Shown here piece by piece: positions 33,701 through 43,278 of a DNA stretch of 64,000 bases; the stretch's first letter is position 1; the number at the start of each line of letters is the position of its first letter. Under the pieces are notes generated by a model that saw nothing but the letters and a program-made list of their open reading frames with translations, was not told where the DNA came from and ran no database searches. The DNA is from Paraphoma chrysanthemicola (lineage: Eukaryota; Ascomycota; Dothideomycetes; Pleosporales; Phaeosphaeriaceae). Where the stretch lies: contig JAGMWG010000017.1 in the NCBI GenBank assembly GCA_020744225.1, forward strand, positions 310,001-374,000, read 5' to 3'. The position numbers were made by a program, and so were the translations under genes.

Positions 33701-34101
33701 ACCAGGCGGCAGAGAAATCCGCGTCCATCTTCCAGGTGGTACACCCAAACCCAGTATCTTGGTCGTCCCTTCTTGAGCCCATCAAGAAAGGTCTCGAAGC
33801 TTCACCGTCATCTGTGGGACCCATCAAGATTGTACCGTACGCAGACTGGCTCTCGACATTGAAGGCTAAAAGTGCGGAAGAGGAGAAAGCTGGTAACATT
33901 GATGCTGTGACACTGGCACAAAAGAATCCTGCGATGCATCTGCTAGAGTTCTACGAGAAATTGCAGTACCAAGGTCAAGGAGGCCTGAGAGTGAAACTAT
34001 CCATTGAGAAGACGCTGAGTTGTAGTGAAACTCTAAAAAGCCTGCAGCCTCTAAGAGAGGATTGGGTCGCTGGATGGGTGAAGGAATGGATAGGTGTGTA
34101 G
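30750..34101 (+). CDS. NRPS-like A-T-R enzyme (carboxylic acid reductase type)
   Basis: Adenylation-thiolation-reductase protein of 1,060 residues in four exons that join in phase (30750-31034, 31094-31355, 31408-31550, 31609-34101). A domain: VFVLHTSGSTGIPKPL, FTGGSVP, MGSSECASLP, SRVDDLIVFLNGEKTNP, and the A10 lysine in RAGKGTVQR. T domain: phosphopantetheine Ser in FFQLGMDSLGVM. The C-terminal NAD(P)-binding thioester reductase has LLTGSTGALGSYIL and the catalytic YGQSKYLAERLL. No condensation domain is present. Such enzymes activate a free carboxylate with ATP and reduce it with NADPH to an aldehyde. Following an HR-PKS and a hydrolase, the likely substrate is the released polyketide acid; this is inference. 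Confidence 0.92.
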
Positions 34102-35432
34102 GTTGATGCCGCAGAGTAGATATGGCTGAAGAGAAGGGTGCTGTATGCAGCTCCTGGATAGTGTAGTGCCTTGCTAAACATGGCCGCCATCACAGCTCTG
34201 CTAGTACTCATCCCTCACGATGCCCACGGTTACTTCTATCATCCTTGAATACGCTCATACTTCCCACCCGGAGAGTTCGATGCACCACGGCCGTCGCCAT
34301 ATCATGAACCTATGGGCCTTCGAGCTCGTATGGCGGCTCAGGGCACGGAGACAGCTTGAGTGGCGACGCAGCGCATTTCTACCCAAGACAGGATGCGCAT
34401 CAAATTTATGGTAGAAGGAGAGGTTTCTGAAACGTAGCAAAATGAGGAAAGAGAGCGCTTAACAGGAAGGAGAGCGCATAATAGCCAAGAGGGAGCTTGA
34501 CAGGAAAGGAAGCTGTGGCGATGAGAGAGATTATCGGAACATAGCGAATAAACTTTTCCTTGACTCGAGCGTGAAATCTGTTGAATATGAATTGCGACGG
34601 CGTTTGGGAGATGTTGGGAGTTACTTGTAGCTGCAGGGACTATGCTTGTTCCATCTATAGTGCGTACGGAGCATCGGCGTCATTAGCAACTGCAGAACAC
34701 ATCTTGGCCGCCGAAAGCTACATACCTAGGTATGGTCCATCATTCAATTTCACATCCCCAGGCTTGTCTCGTGTTAAATGAGTCTTGGTAAACCGTTGTT
34801 TGTCTCTTAGAGATGGGCCATTATCTCGCGACGTCGTTATGTGCACAGAGGTCAGTAGCATGCTGTTTGGCAGCCATCGGAATCCTGAGGCGATACCGTG
34901 AGAGGGTGGCCCTGGTAGCGCTGCAAGATGTCGAATAATCTCACCTTGGTATAAATGTCTCACTCGGTGCTATGTCGCGTAGATCTTGTATCCCAGTCGA
35001 AGTATCCTACATGTCTTGAGTAAGCATAGCCTGATGATGTGTCTTACCTCCGTCACGCCTTACCTCATCTGGACTAGACCCAGCATGACTATTTCCCACT
35101 CCGCCCGCCAAGAGTCTACCTCAGGGTGGAAAGGTTTCAGTCTCTAGAGTGTGCGGTGTTGGTACATTGACCGCCTTGAGCGGAATTATTAATCGAGCTC
35201 GGCAAATACGAAAGTAAGTTCGTGGTTGAGGGAAGCTGCATACAATCGAAACATAGACGTCTCTCGATTAGATGATGCTGAGTATAAAAGAGCCATCTCA
35301 TGCGCAACGAGAAGTGTTCTCATCATCAGCATTCTCCATCTTGTGAGCAATAACTCTCACAGCAGCAAACTTTCATAAGCGAGCATCATCACCAGCGCAG
35401 CACACCCCTATCCCATCGATCAATCGCTCAAA
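34102..35432. other. Intergenic region between NRPS-like and RidA genes
   Basis: A 1.3 kb stretch with no supported gene. Several 60-80-codon frames lack coding character. The right end is the RidA promoter. Confidence 0.35.
35283..35290 (+). promoter_or_regulatory. TATA box of the RidA gene
   Basis: TATAAAAG lies 150 bases before the RidA start codon and is followed by a C/A-rich leader, a common fungal core-promoter layout. It is inferred from position and sequence only. Confidence 0.45.
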
Positions 35433-35883
35433 ATGTCCAAACTCACATACTCCATCTACGAGGGCTTCGGCGAGCGTTCCAAGGAGCAGTTCAACTACAG
35501 TCAAGCCGTACGCATCGGCGACCACATTGAAGTTTCTGGTCAAGGTTTGCATACCTCACATCGCGTATCATTGCCGAGCTAACACCCCATGAGGCGGATG
35601 GGATCGCACCACCGACAAGTGCCCCGAGGACCTCAGTGTTGAGGTGGATCAAACGTTCGACAACATCGAACATGCGTTGAAGAAAGCTGGTGGAACCGGG
35701 CTGGATCAAGTCTACAAGCTGCGATACTACATCACCGGACCACTCGACAAGTATGCTGGACCTGTTGAACGAATCATGAAGGAACGCTTCAAGAAGCATA
35801 GCCCGCTTCTCACGATTGTGCAAGTGGTTAGTCTTTATGGGAACATGAGGATCGAGATTGAGGCCGAGGCATATGTTGGATGA
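35433..35883 (+). CDS. RidA/YjgF-family protein
   Basis: Small reactive-intermediate deaminase-family protein, 133 residues. Exons 35433-35544 and 35594-35883 join in phase 1, reconstructing EVSGQGGWDRTT. The product has the family beta/alpha pattern with DQTFDNIEHALKKAG, YITGP and the C-terminal MRIEIEAEAYVG, where RidA proteins keep an Arg and a Glu for imine binding. The segment VYKLRYYITGP carries the conserved Arg. Canonical RidA hydrolyses enamine/imine intermediates from PLP enzymes. Related proteins occur in some fungal metabolite clusters. Whether this one belongs to the PKS locus 1.3 kb away is uncertain. Confidence 0.85.
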
Positions 35884-36040
35884 AGGGACGATCGAGCCGA
35901 GAAAATTGGGTTCACACAGCTAGACTGTGCATGATTGTGGAGTAAATCTAAATCACTTTCAAGCTCAAGGGTTGCTTCCGAACGAATTTGTCTTATCAAG
36001 AACAATCTCGCATCTGGGCCACTAGCACCTATGCTGTTCC

Positions 36041-37384
36041 TTAACAACCCTCAAAGAACCCTGTCCGACACAATGCACACTTATATCTACTCTCATGTCC
36101 ACCACTGACCTGTCCTTCCAAGCAATCTCCGCAAAAAACATGCAAACACGTCTTCAATTTCCTAAGCACCCACTCATACCCTCCGCAAATCCCACAACTA
36201 GAATCCGCTGTCGTCTTTACAAGAACACTTACCTCCTCGACACTGACTTTCTCAGGCCCACGTAATACGTCCTGAAGGTTGGGATTGAGTTCAAATTCAC
36301 GAGCGAACCAGTCCTCGTCGGAGTATTGCGAGAAATTGTGCGTCGCGATGTGCGTGGGTATGTAGCCTTGAAGCATATCGTCATCATCGTCTTCCTCATC
36401 GTAGTCATTGTAGCTCACGAGTTCCGACTCATATGTGAACACCGATGCAAGCTGGAGCAAAAAGTTCTTGGTACGTACTTCCGTTGCTGGCGAATCCAGA
36501 TCGATTAGAGAGCCGTTACGCACGTCGAGTGCAACGACTAAGTCCTCAACAGCAAGATAGAGACAGTCATGTACAGCACTGTATGCACCACATGCCAGGT
36601 TGTAGCCAAAGCGATTGTCTGGGTCGTAGTTCCCGTGCGCTATGAGTTTAGCTTGATCGCACAAGAATTCGTCGATACGGTTGTGTATCAAATCGAAGTA
36701 ACTCCACGTACATCCGTGAATTAACGTGTCAAGGTTGGGAGGACGTGCATTGATCACATTGTTGAGCGCGGTGAAGAATCCAGTGAGAGTGGGCTGCAAG
36801 AGTTGCTGGAAGAGAAGGTAGACGGAATTCTTCATTCCAAGCGCGCCGTACGTGTCGTCGGTCGATGTTGGCGGGCTCTCTAGAAGTTTCTTGTGGAAGG
36901 CCACGAATATTGAGTAGACATATAAGAATTCGTCTAGATCTGCATTAGCGTCATTGCCCGAGGCATGATCAGTGGATTCGGCAGAGGATTGATAGTACGC
37001 GAGTGCTTTCTCCTTCAGGCGCGCTAGCATCTCGTTTCGTCGTTCGCGATAAATTGATGACCATATATCATAGGAATCTTCGGCAGCGAAGGCACGGCGC
37101 ACGGCATTGAGACACTCGCGGTAGACGAAAGACGGAACAGTAAGTGCTTCGTTCTCGTCCGATGGCGCGAATTTGTCGAGCCGAGCAAGGGCGAGGGTTG
37201 CCCAGATGATGAAGGAGCCGTCGGTGCATTCTATGTTAATTGGTTCCTGGGTCGTGCGAACCGTCATGTCAAGGGATGTGACTTCAGACATTATTGGTTC
37301 TAGTTTGAGACTGATCGGCATTGACCGGCCACTATTGAGATAGATAGAGTGTTTCGCTGCACGGAAGATTATCGGGGCATACAT
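36041..37384 (-). CDS. RING-finger protein (447 aa)
   Basis: Single-exon protein. The first ~330 residues are helical and without a domain I recognise. An acidic stretch (YDEEDDDDDML) precedes a C-terminal RING-type zinc finger: CGICGGYE, then TCLHVFCGDC and, after a ~15-residue spacer, KCALC, i.e. C-x2-C...C-x-H-x2-C-x2-C...C-x2-C. This spacing supports an E3 ubiquitin ligase role, with substrates unknown. The start at 37384 is the first ATG; internal methionines at about residues 22 and 32 are alternatives. It converges on the RidA gene with only ~160 bases between stops. Confidence 0.72.
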   Translation of the reverse strand: MYAPIIFRAAKHSIYLNSGRSMPISLKLEPIMSEVTSLDMTVRTTQEPINIECTDGSFIIWATLALARLDKFAPSDENEALTVPSFVYRECLNAVRRAFAAEDSYDIWSSIYRERRNEMLARLKEKALAYYQSSAESTDHASGNDANADLDEFLYVYSIFVAFHKKLLESPPTSTDDTYGALGMKNSVYLLFQQLLQPTLTGFFTALNNVINARPPNLDTLIHGCTWSYFDLIHNRIDEFLCDQAKLIAHGNYDPDNRFGYNLACGAYSAVHDCLYLAVEDLVVALDVRNGSLIDLDSPATEVRTKNFLLQLASVFTYESELVSYNDYDEEDDDDDMLQGYIPTHIATHNFSQYSDEDWFAREFELNPNLQDVLRGPEKVSVEEVSVLVKTTADSSCGICGGYEWVLRKLKTCLHVFCGDCLEGQVSGGHESRYKCALCRTGFFEGC

Positions 37385-37655
37385 AACTTGGGTCCACGTT
37401 GTCCATGACTAGATACAATGTCTGCATCGTTGATACACATGGTGATACTCGGTCACGAGCCTGCCTCTTGTGATTAGATCTCATTGCATACATGCTTCCA
37501 GCCGTGATTATGTGCCTCATTCCTGGAGCGACGCCTGCTTTACTTGTCTAGCCATCTCCAACCGGTCGCAAATCGGCGTTTCCTTATTACCATCCATGTA
37601 GCCCAACCCCAACACCAGATGTTGATCACAGACAAGTACGACAGTCGACTTGTCT

Positions 37656-38291
37656 TCATGCAATTCCCTCCCGCTCAATGCCTTCAGCTATCTCTTCCTC
37701 ACCTGGTCTTCGGTGCGCATGCCGTCGAGAATTCGGCTTGCTGAAATCCATGCGTGTTGCATCCTTAGAGCATTCGCGTACTAGTACTATTTCGACTCCT
37801 CGGAGAGAAGTAAAGCGGTCCATATTCTTCCGCGTTATTTGTTTGGACCATTTGTGGTCCTTGTCCATATCGACCTTAAGCTGGAGTGCGATGCGTCGCA
37901 CGTTAGTGGGCGTTTCGACTCCCGAGGAAGATCTCAAAGTCGCATGCGTTTTTGAACGAAATTGTAGCCGTCCTCCAAATGAATCCCGAGATTTCTGCCC
38001 AATATTGTTTACAGACCAAAAGAACAGAGAAAAGGATTCGATATTTCGCCAGTTTGCATTCAGCGTGCGCTTGCTTGCCCGCTGAACGCAGCGTCTCAAG
38101 ATATAACTCCTTGGAGGTGCGTGGCGATCGGCACATGGAGTAATTGATACGTCTCGGAAAGCTGATATGCAGGTTCCGGTGATTGTCTGCGACGTGTACT
38201 ACAGGTTTCGATAGAAGTTGGAGTATATACGGTCGCGAAGCTCTCTTGAGAGGCGTAGTAGTGGAGATTTGAGAGCGTTGCGTTCCGTCAT
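37656..38291 (-). pseudogene. Frameshifted F-box/2EXR-like gene
   Basis: The ATG at 38291 opens MTERNALKSPLLRLSRELRDRIY, the typical N-terminus of short fungal F-box-like proteins. A 41-base GT-AG intron (38162-38202) joins it in phase to a long exon with SVLLVCKQYWAEISGFIWRT and ACDFEIFLGS, another family hallmark. The frame then stops, while a shifted frame resumes at once with ETPTNVRRIALQLKVDMD and TSLRGVEIVLVRE. Removing one base near 37917 would restore one continuous product, and I found no intron with the right length that explains the shift. It is therefore a recent pseudogene or a sequence error. Function unknown. Confidence 0.55.
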
Positions 38292-38553
38292 TTGGGCATA
38301 TATGCTCAGACATATGATCGTGACTTGAGCTGCCGCCGGCTTCATATCAATACGTACAGTCCTCGCGCACTGATTTTGGCTTTGGAGATATCAGAAAGCG
38401 GCATGCCTGTTTGCCAAGTGGAAAGTAACAGCAATTCGAGACGAAGTAGCAAGACGTAGTTTCGGTGCCTGCAGATCGACATCAACAGGCCGATCATCGT
38501 GCCGATCACCACAACCTCAGTCCAAGCCACTTTCACCCTACACGTCGTCGAAA

Positions 38554-39600
38554 CTATCGCAGCCGCGGAAAGTACCAAGCCTTCGCAATCTTCGCAATCT
38601 CAATATTCAGCATCTGCTTGTCAATCTTGTGCTCCGCAATATACCCTTGCTCTTCAATCATAATATCATGCTGCACCCACTTCAAGAACGTTGACAGACC
38701 CTTCATATCTCTCTTCACGCTCATCTCATCGAGATACTCGAGACCTTGCTCGAGCCTTCGTTCAGAAGTCCACACTTTCGCCACAGCAGCAGCAGCTTCG
38801 ACAATCGCCTCTCGGCCCTCGGGCGATTGCTTGGGAGGGGCGATGAATGTAGGCTTGAAGCGTCCGCCTTTTGTCTTGAACCACAGTGTTGGATTCGCAT
38901 TGTGAGGTGAGTCCGCAGGTTTCCAGACGATACCTTCGCCTTCACCCTCGATGCCAAAAGTCGCAGCAAACGGGCATTTCGCTGCAACCTGATCGGCTAG
39001 TGCCTCAAGCTCGATAGTGGTGCGGTTTACTTCTTTCGGATAAAGTGTAGATGTAAAAACACCAGCTCGCGAAATGTTGTAGATATCGTGATTTGGCAAC
39101 GCGATGCCGCCGTAGTCACTGTCCTTCTGCCACTGCCCATTGATATTGATCGAGATGATGACGAAGCGCTTGGACAAGCTTGAGACCGCGACGCCTTTTT
39201 GAATTGACTTTCCGATCCATTCGCCTGCTATTATGATCGGCTTGTCCGGCTCGATTGGAGTGTCAGGGTGCAATTGCATGAAGCGCGCTACAATGATATC
39301 GCGCAATCGAAGCAAAGCTTTGTTCTTTGTCGACATCGCCGTCGCAAAGCCCGCATTATCGTTGCCTGGTTGCAAATCAACAATGTTGCGTGACTGGAAT
39401 ATTATGCGATCATCGGCGTGTATCCGTATGTCTGCGTGAGTGCCGTGGAGCTTTACTGTGCCAACGATTGGGATTGGATCGAGATGAACATCCTCTTCCC
39501 TATTTTCTGGATCTCGATGTAGATGTTCCAAGGCGCCCACGATCTGGCGGATGTGTGTCGTTATCTTAGGATAGAGGGTGGACTCGATTGGAGTTGCCAT
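38554..39600 (-). CDS. RNA ligase-domain protein
   Basis: Single-exon protein of 348 residues with a nucleotidyltransferase/RNA-ligase fold (Rnl2-like RNA_ligase domain). Motif I with the adenylated lysine is VGTVKLHGTHADI (KxxG). The ligase core motifs include IIAGEWIG and EGEGIVWK (motif IV), and WFKTKGGRF (motif V-like) follows. The C-terminal ~100 residues are helical. Known fungal relatives are poorly characterised; RNA end-joining or repair is inferred from the motifs. It is not the tRNA ligase Trl1, as no kinase/phosphodiesterase domains follow. The gene is isolated, with a 1.4 kb gap upstream. Confidence 0.8.
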   Translation of the reverse strand: MATPIESTLYPKITTHIRQIVGALEHLHRDPENREEDVHLDPIPIVGTVKLHGTHADIRIHADDRIIFQSRNIVDLQPGNDNAGFATAMSTKNKALLRLRDIIVARFMQLHPDTPIEPDKPIIIAGEWIGKSIQKGVAVSSLSKRFVIISININGQWQKDSDYGGIALPNHDIYNISRAGVFTSTLYPKEVNRTTIELEALADQVAAKCPFAATFGIEGEGEGIVWKPADSPHNANPTLWFKTKGGRFKPTFIAPPKQSPEGREAIVEAAAAVAKVWTSERRLEQGLEYLDEMSVKRDMKGLSTFLKWVQHDIMIEEQGYIAEHKIDKQMLNIEIAKIAKAWYFPRLR

Positions 39601-41028
39601 GTTTGACGCTCGGGTGTGGTTGCTGGGCAGGTTTCACTCTTCTTTCTGGAACTGTAGCGCAAAAGTAAAACTAGAGAAATTTGCAGTTCACATCTCCCAC
39701 GTAAAATATAATGTCTACTTCAAAGCGTGGCGGACGTTAATGAGGCGTTCCACACTTATGACTCCTCGTGCTGCATTTCCCCTTTCCTGTGAGGCGCAGC
39801 CGTAAGGCATCAGCACGAGCTGTCGTGCTTATGCTCATTCAGCTCGTTAACGCAGACATAATCTCAAATAATGCCGGACGTAAAATCTGACTCGCCCAAG
39901 TACCTGTTTTGACGAGCTGCGGCGGAGAGCACAAGTCGGACAATTGCGTGTGGCGCACGTTCGATGTGCCACAATCGTTTGTCAGATATGACAGCAGGTG
40001 CTACAACATTACATGCTGATGCGGTCGCGCTGTCTATGTGTTTTGACGATGCCTTCGATGACTAACCTTAGGTCCCACCAACGGACTGGCTGTCTGCACA
40101 TAAACGAACAGCCGCACACGTGAGCGGCTTCGGCTTTTCGCGGACGTGCCTCCGGCCCTATTCTAATTGGTCGACGTCACATCTGCCCTCTCGTCAACAA
40201 AACCTTCGTTCAGAGCGCAACTCAGCCAGATCATGGTTTGACAGTGAAGGGAAACGGCCGAATGTGTACGCTTGATTGAAGTGACATTATCGCCAGCTTG
40301 GTAAAGCTTATCAGCGTGCAAGTCCTTCGTGGTCGTACTGGCTTTATCGGTCCGATTGCTTTCACACCGCACAATAGCGTCGAGGAGACTTGTACGACTG
40401 AAATGAAGGAAGAGGGACGACGATGAGGTCGCTCAAGGGTCTTGGTGTATTTTTAAATGCAAAAATCGTGTCTACATAGCGGATGATTATTTTCAAAATG
40501 ATAATGTAGATGTATACATCGTCCTATTTTTGCACTGCTGTCCTGGAGCTAGACCTGCCCATCAACAGTCACACCCTCTCCCAAGTGACATCAAAAAGTT
40601 CCCCTATCAAGGCGAGCTACATATTCGAAAGCGCGACACATACGCGGTGTCTAGTTGAAGCATCATGTCGGGACACTCTCGTCCTTATTGTCCCCATCAC
40701 CAAGTCTTGGCGACAACAAGGTCAACCATCACCAGTGGCTTCGGGCGCTTCGGGAGCACTTGAGAATCGTGGGCGGGCATTGCAGGTTTTCTTCGGATCA
40801 GATGGGCACAATGGGGACAAGCGATCCAGGTATTACGTATCGTTATCTTTGTGAGGCCGGAAGTAAACCGTGGCCGGAATCAAAACCGGCCTCGTGTATA
40901 TAGGCGCGAGTTGAGGCGCTCGAGGGCGAAACTTCTTTACCACCAACACAACAGGTTGAGCTTGGACCACCGCCATTACCACGATCTTTTCAACTCTTTT
41001 GTGTCTTGTTCAAATACTTTTTGGCACC
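39601..41028. other. Intergenic region RNA ligase / IDO
   Basis: A 1.4 kb gap between divergent genes that carries both promoters. Short inverted sequences occur around 40,110-40,140, but no gene, RNA or transposon remnant can be supported. Frames here are shorter than 115 codons and lack recognisable content. Confidence 0.35.
40897..40904 (+). promoter_or_regulatory. TATA box of the IDO gene
   Basis: TATATAGG lies 132 bases upstream of the IDO start codon, followed by a pyrimidine-containing leader. Position fits a fungal core promoter. Confidence 0.45.
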
Positions 41029-42604
41029 ATGTCGTCGACTTCTTTTGACTTTCCTGTCCTTGGTGACACTCATCCTGATGATCACTCTCTTCCTGCCTTC
41101 ATGGTCTCAACGACAAGAGGCTTCCTTCCCCGTCAAGAGCCTGTTGTTGAGCTTCCAAAGGAGTTTGCTGTTCTTGAGTCTCTACTGCAGCGCATGCCTA
41201 TCAAGACACTGTCGGGTGAGCCTGGCCTGCTAGCCGACTTCACATTTGGCGACACAGTCTTGAAGGAGCTTCCCGATTTGTCGCCCGAGATTGAGATGTA
41301 CCGTGACGATCTGGTCGTTATGAACGCTCTTTATCGTGACTACTCTTTCTTGGCCTCCGCCTACCTTTTCGAGCCCTGTCACGAAAGGTTTATGCGAGGT
41401 GAGCCTTATGGACTAGGTCGTCAGTCACTGCCGCGCTGTATCGCGCTGCCTATTGTCAAGGTCGCTGAGATGTAAGTCTTACACATCACTTGTTACTGTC
41501 GCAGTTGACCGTAACACCTCCTTGACTCCATGATACCTTGACTGACAGCGTTCAACATCAGTGCTGGGTTTAAACCATTCATGGAATATGCCGGCTCATA
41601 CGCACTTTTCAACTATCGCTTAGTCGACCCAAGCAAGGGCCTCGAGTATGACAACCTTCGTCTTATTCGAGCATTTGAGGCTGGTTTGGATCCCACATCG
41701 TCCGAAGCCGGCTTCGTACTTGTCCACATTGCCATGGTCAAGGAATCTGGCGCACTTGTCAAGGGCGCTGCTGATATGCTCGATGCCTGCGCTGCTCGCG
41801 ATAGGGAGCGATTCGATGATGGCTTGCGGATATTGGTTGGTGGATTGACCAAGGTCAACGCTGTCATGAACAGTAAGTGTTTCCCCGTTTGCGCTCCGTC
41901 CGGTGTTGACCTGAAGCTAGCTATGTGGAAGCGCAGCAAGCCAAATGGATACACTAGCTTCCGAACCTTCATCTTTGGTATCACTTCCCAGTCCATGTTC
42001 CCCAATGGTGTCATCTACGAGGGCGTTAGTGAGGAGCCACTGTCATTTCGTGGAGAGTCCGGAGCCAATGATAGCATGATCCCAATGTGCGATAATCTTT
42101 TGCAAATCAAGATGCCCGAGACACCACTCACGGACATTCTCAAGGACTTCCGCCAGTATCGACCTGGCAATCACCGCGAATTCCTCGAAGCGGTGCGGGA
42201 CAGCTCAGAGGAATCTGGCGTACGAGAGTTCGCAAAAGGTGACTCCGTTTCTGCTGCACTCTACCTCCAGGCACTTGATCAAGTGCGCGATTTCCGATGG
42301 CGCCATTGGTGCTTCACGCGCGAATACATTCTGAAGCACACCTCGCATCCAACCGCGACAGGTGGAAGCCCAATCGTTACGGTATGTATCTCTGGCACCG
42401 CACAGTGTCAAGACTTTAGCTAATATGGAGTAGTGGCTGCCAAACCAGCTTCAAGCTGTGCTGGCGCAGATGGTAGAGACGTCGGAGTACTGCAAGTCGA
42501 TCAATGGTGTTGACGATATCATGGAAAACGCCAATCTGCAGCGGGAGACACTGCGGAAGGAAGTTGAAAAGTACTGTGGTGAACGAGGGGTTGCTGCATC
42601 TTGA
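41029..42604 (+). CDS. Indoleamine 2,3-dioxygenase
   Basis: Haem enzyme that opens the indole ring of L-tryptophan to N-formylkynurenine, the first step of kynurenine/NAD synthesis (yeast Bna2 family). Four exons join in phase to 461 residues: 41029-41471, 41562-41872, 41921-42381, 42434-42604. Family hallmarks are PRCIALPIVKVAE, the R-x-x-H-W haem-ligand helix (FRWRHWCFTREYI) and HTSHPTATGGSPI just before the last intron. The C-terminal exon (LPNQLQAVLAQM) is normal for fungal IDOs. Fungi often have several IDO paralogues of different efficiency; nothing here says which one this is. It could serve NAD synthesis or tryptophan catabolism. Confidence 0.93.
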
Positions 42605-43278
42605 GAGGAAGTTCTTAGGTGCGGCGCTTAAGGAAGAGTTGCCACACGATGCTGGCTCACTGCGTCCTCTCATTCAGTGAAAGTCCTTGGCTATGGCGTT
42701 CCCACGCCCGTGCCGTGGCCGTCGAGTTGTGCGCTGGAGCACGGCAACAAGGCAGCCGCAGAGCAGAGGAGCCGACGGTAACTGCTAATTGGCAGTCGCT
42801 CTAGTAGCGATAGAATCAATGAAGATAGAACCAATGAATCGCATCTCTATTGAGACAAGATCGTGTTTGCGCCCTTTCTGAACGGTGCGGACGGGACCGA
42901 TGCTGTGCCAGAACATTCGTGCGCCCCACCATTGCGCGATGAGGGCGCAACCAGCAATGCGACACGCGAATACGGGGCGGGAATGGCCGTGATCATGTGT
43001 CTGACGCGCTGTGAGTCGCGTTGTGGTGTTGAGTCAGTGCAGCTGGCGTCTATGCGTCATCTCAGTCGGTAGCGGACGCTAGTTATCTACCCCAGATGTC
43101 GCCCATCGCTCTTGCTAGACCACTCCAGCGCCACCCAGCACTCCAGCACTATCAATGACCGCTGCACGACATTCCATGGAATATCTACCGTTCACACGAA
43201 TACCCAGCGTCATATTAATACGGCGAGACTTACGAAAACGAACCTGAGCAAGCTGCACAGCTACCCCACATAACCACC
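42605..43278. other. Intergenic region IDO to GTPase
   Basis: A 674-base gap holding the IDO 3' end and the GTPase promoter. No gene seen. Confidence 0.3.

Noticed and set aside
34220..34963. Small frames between the NRPS-like gene and the RidA gene.
   Set aside because: Under 85 codons, no family signature, no supporting intron or conservation evidence.
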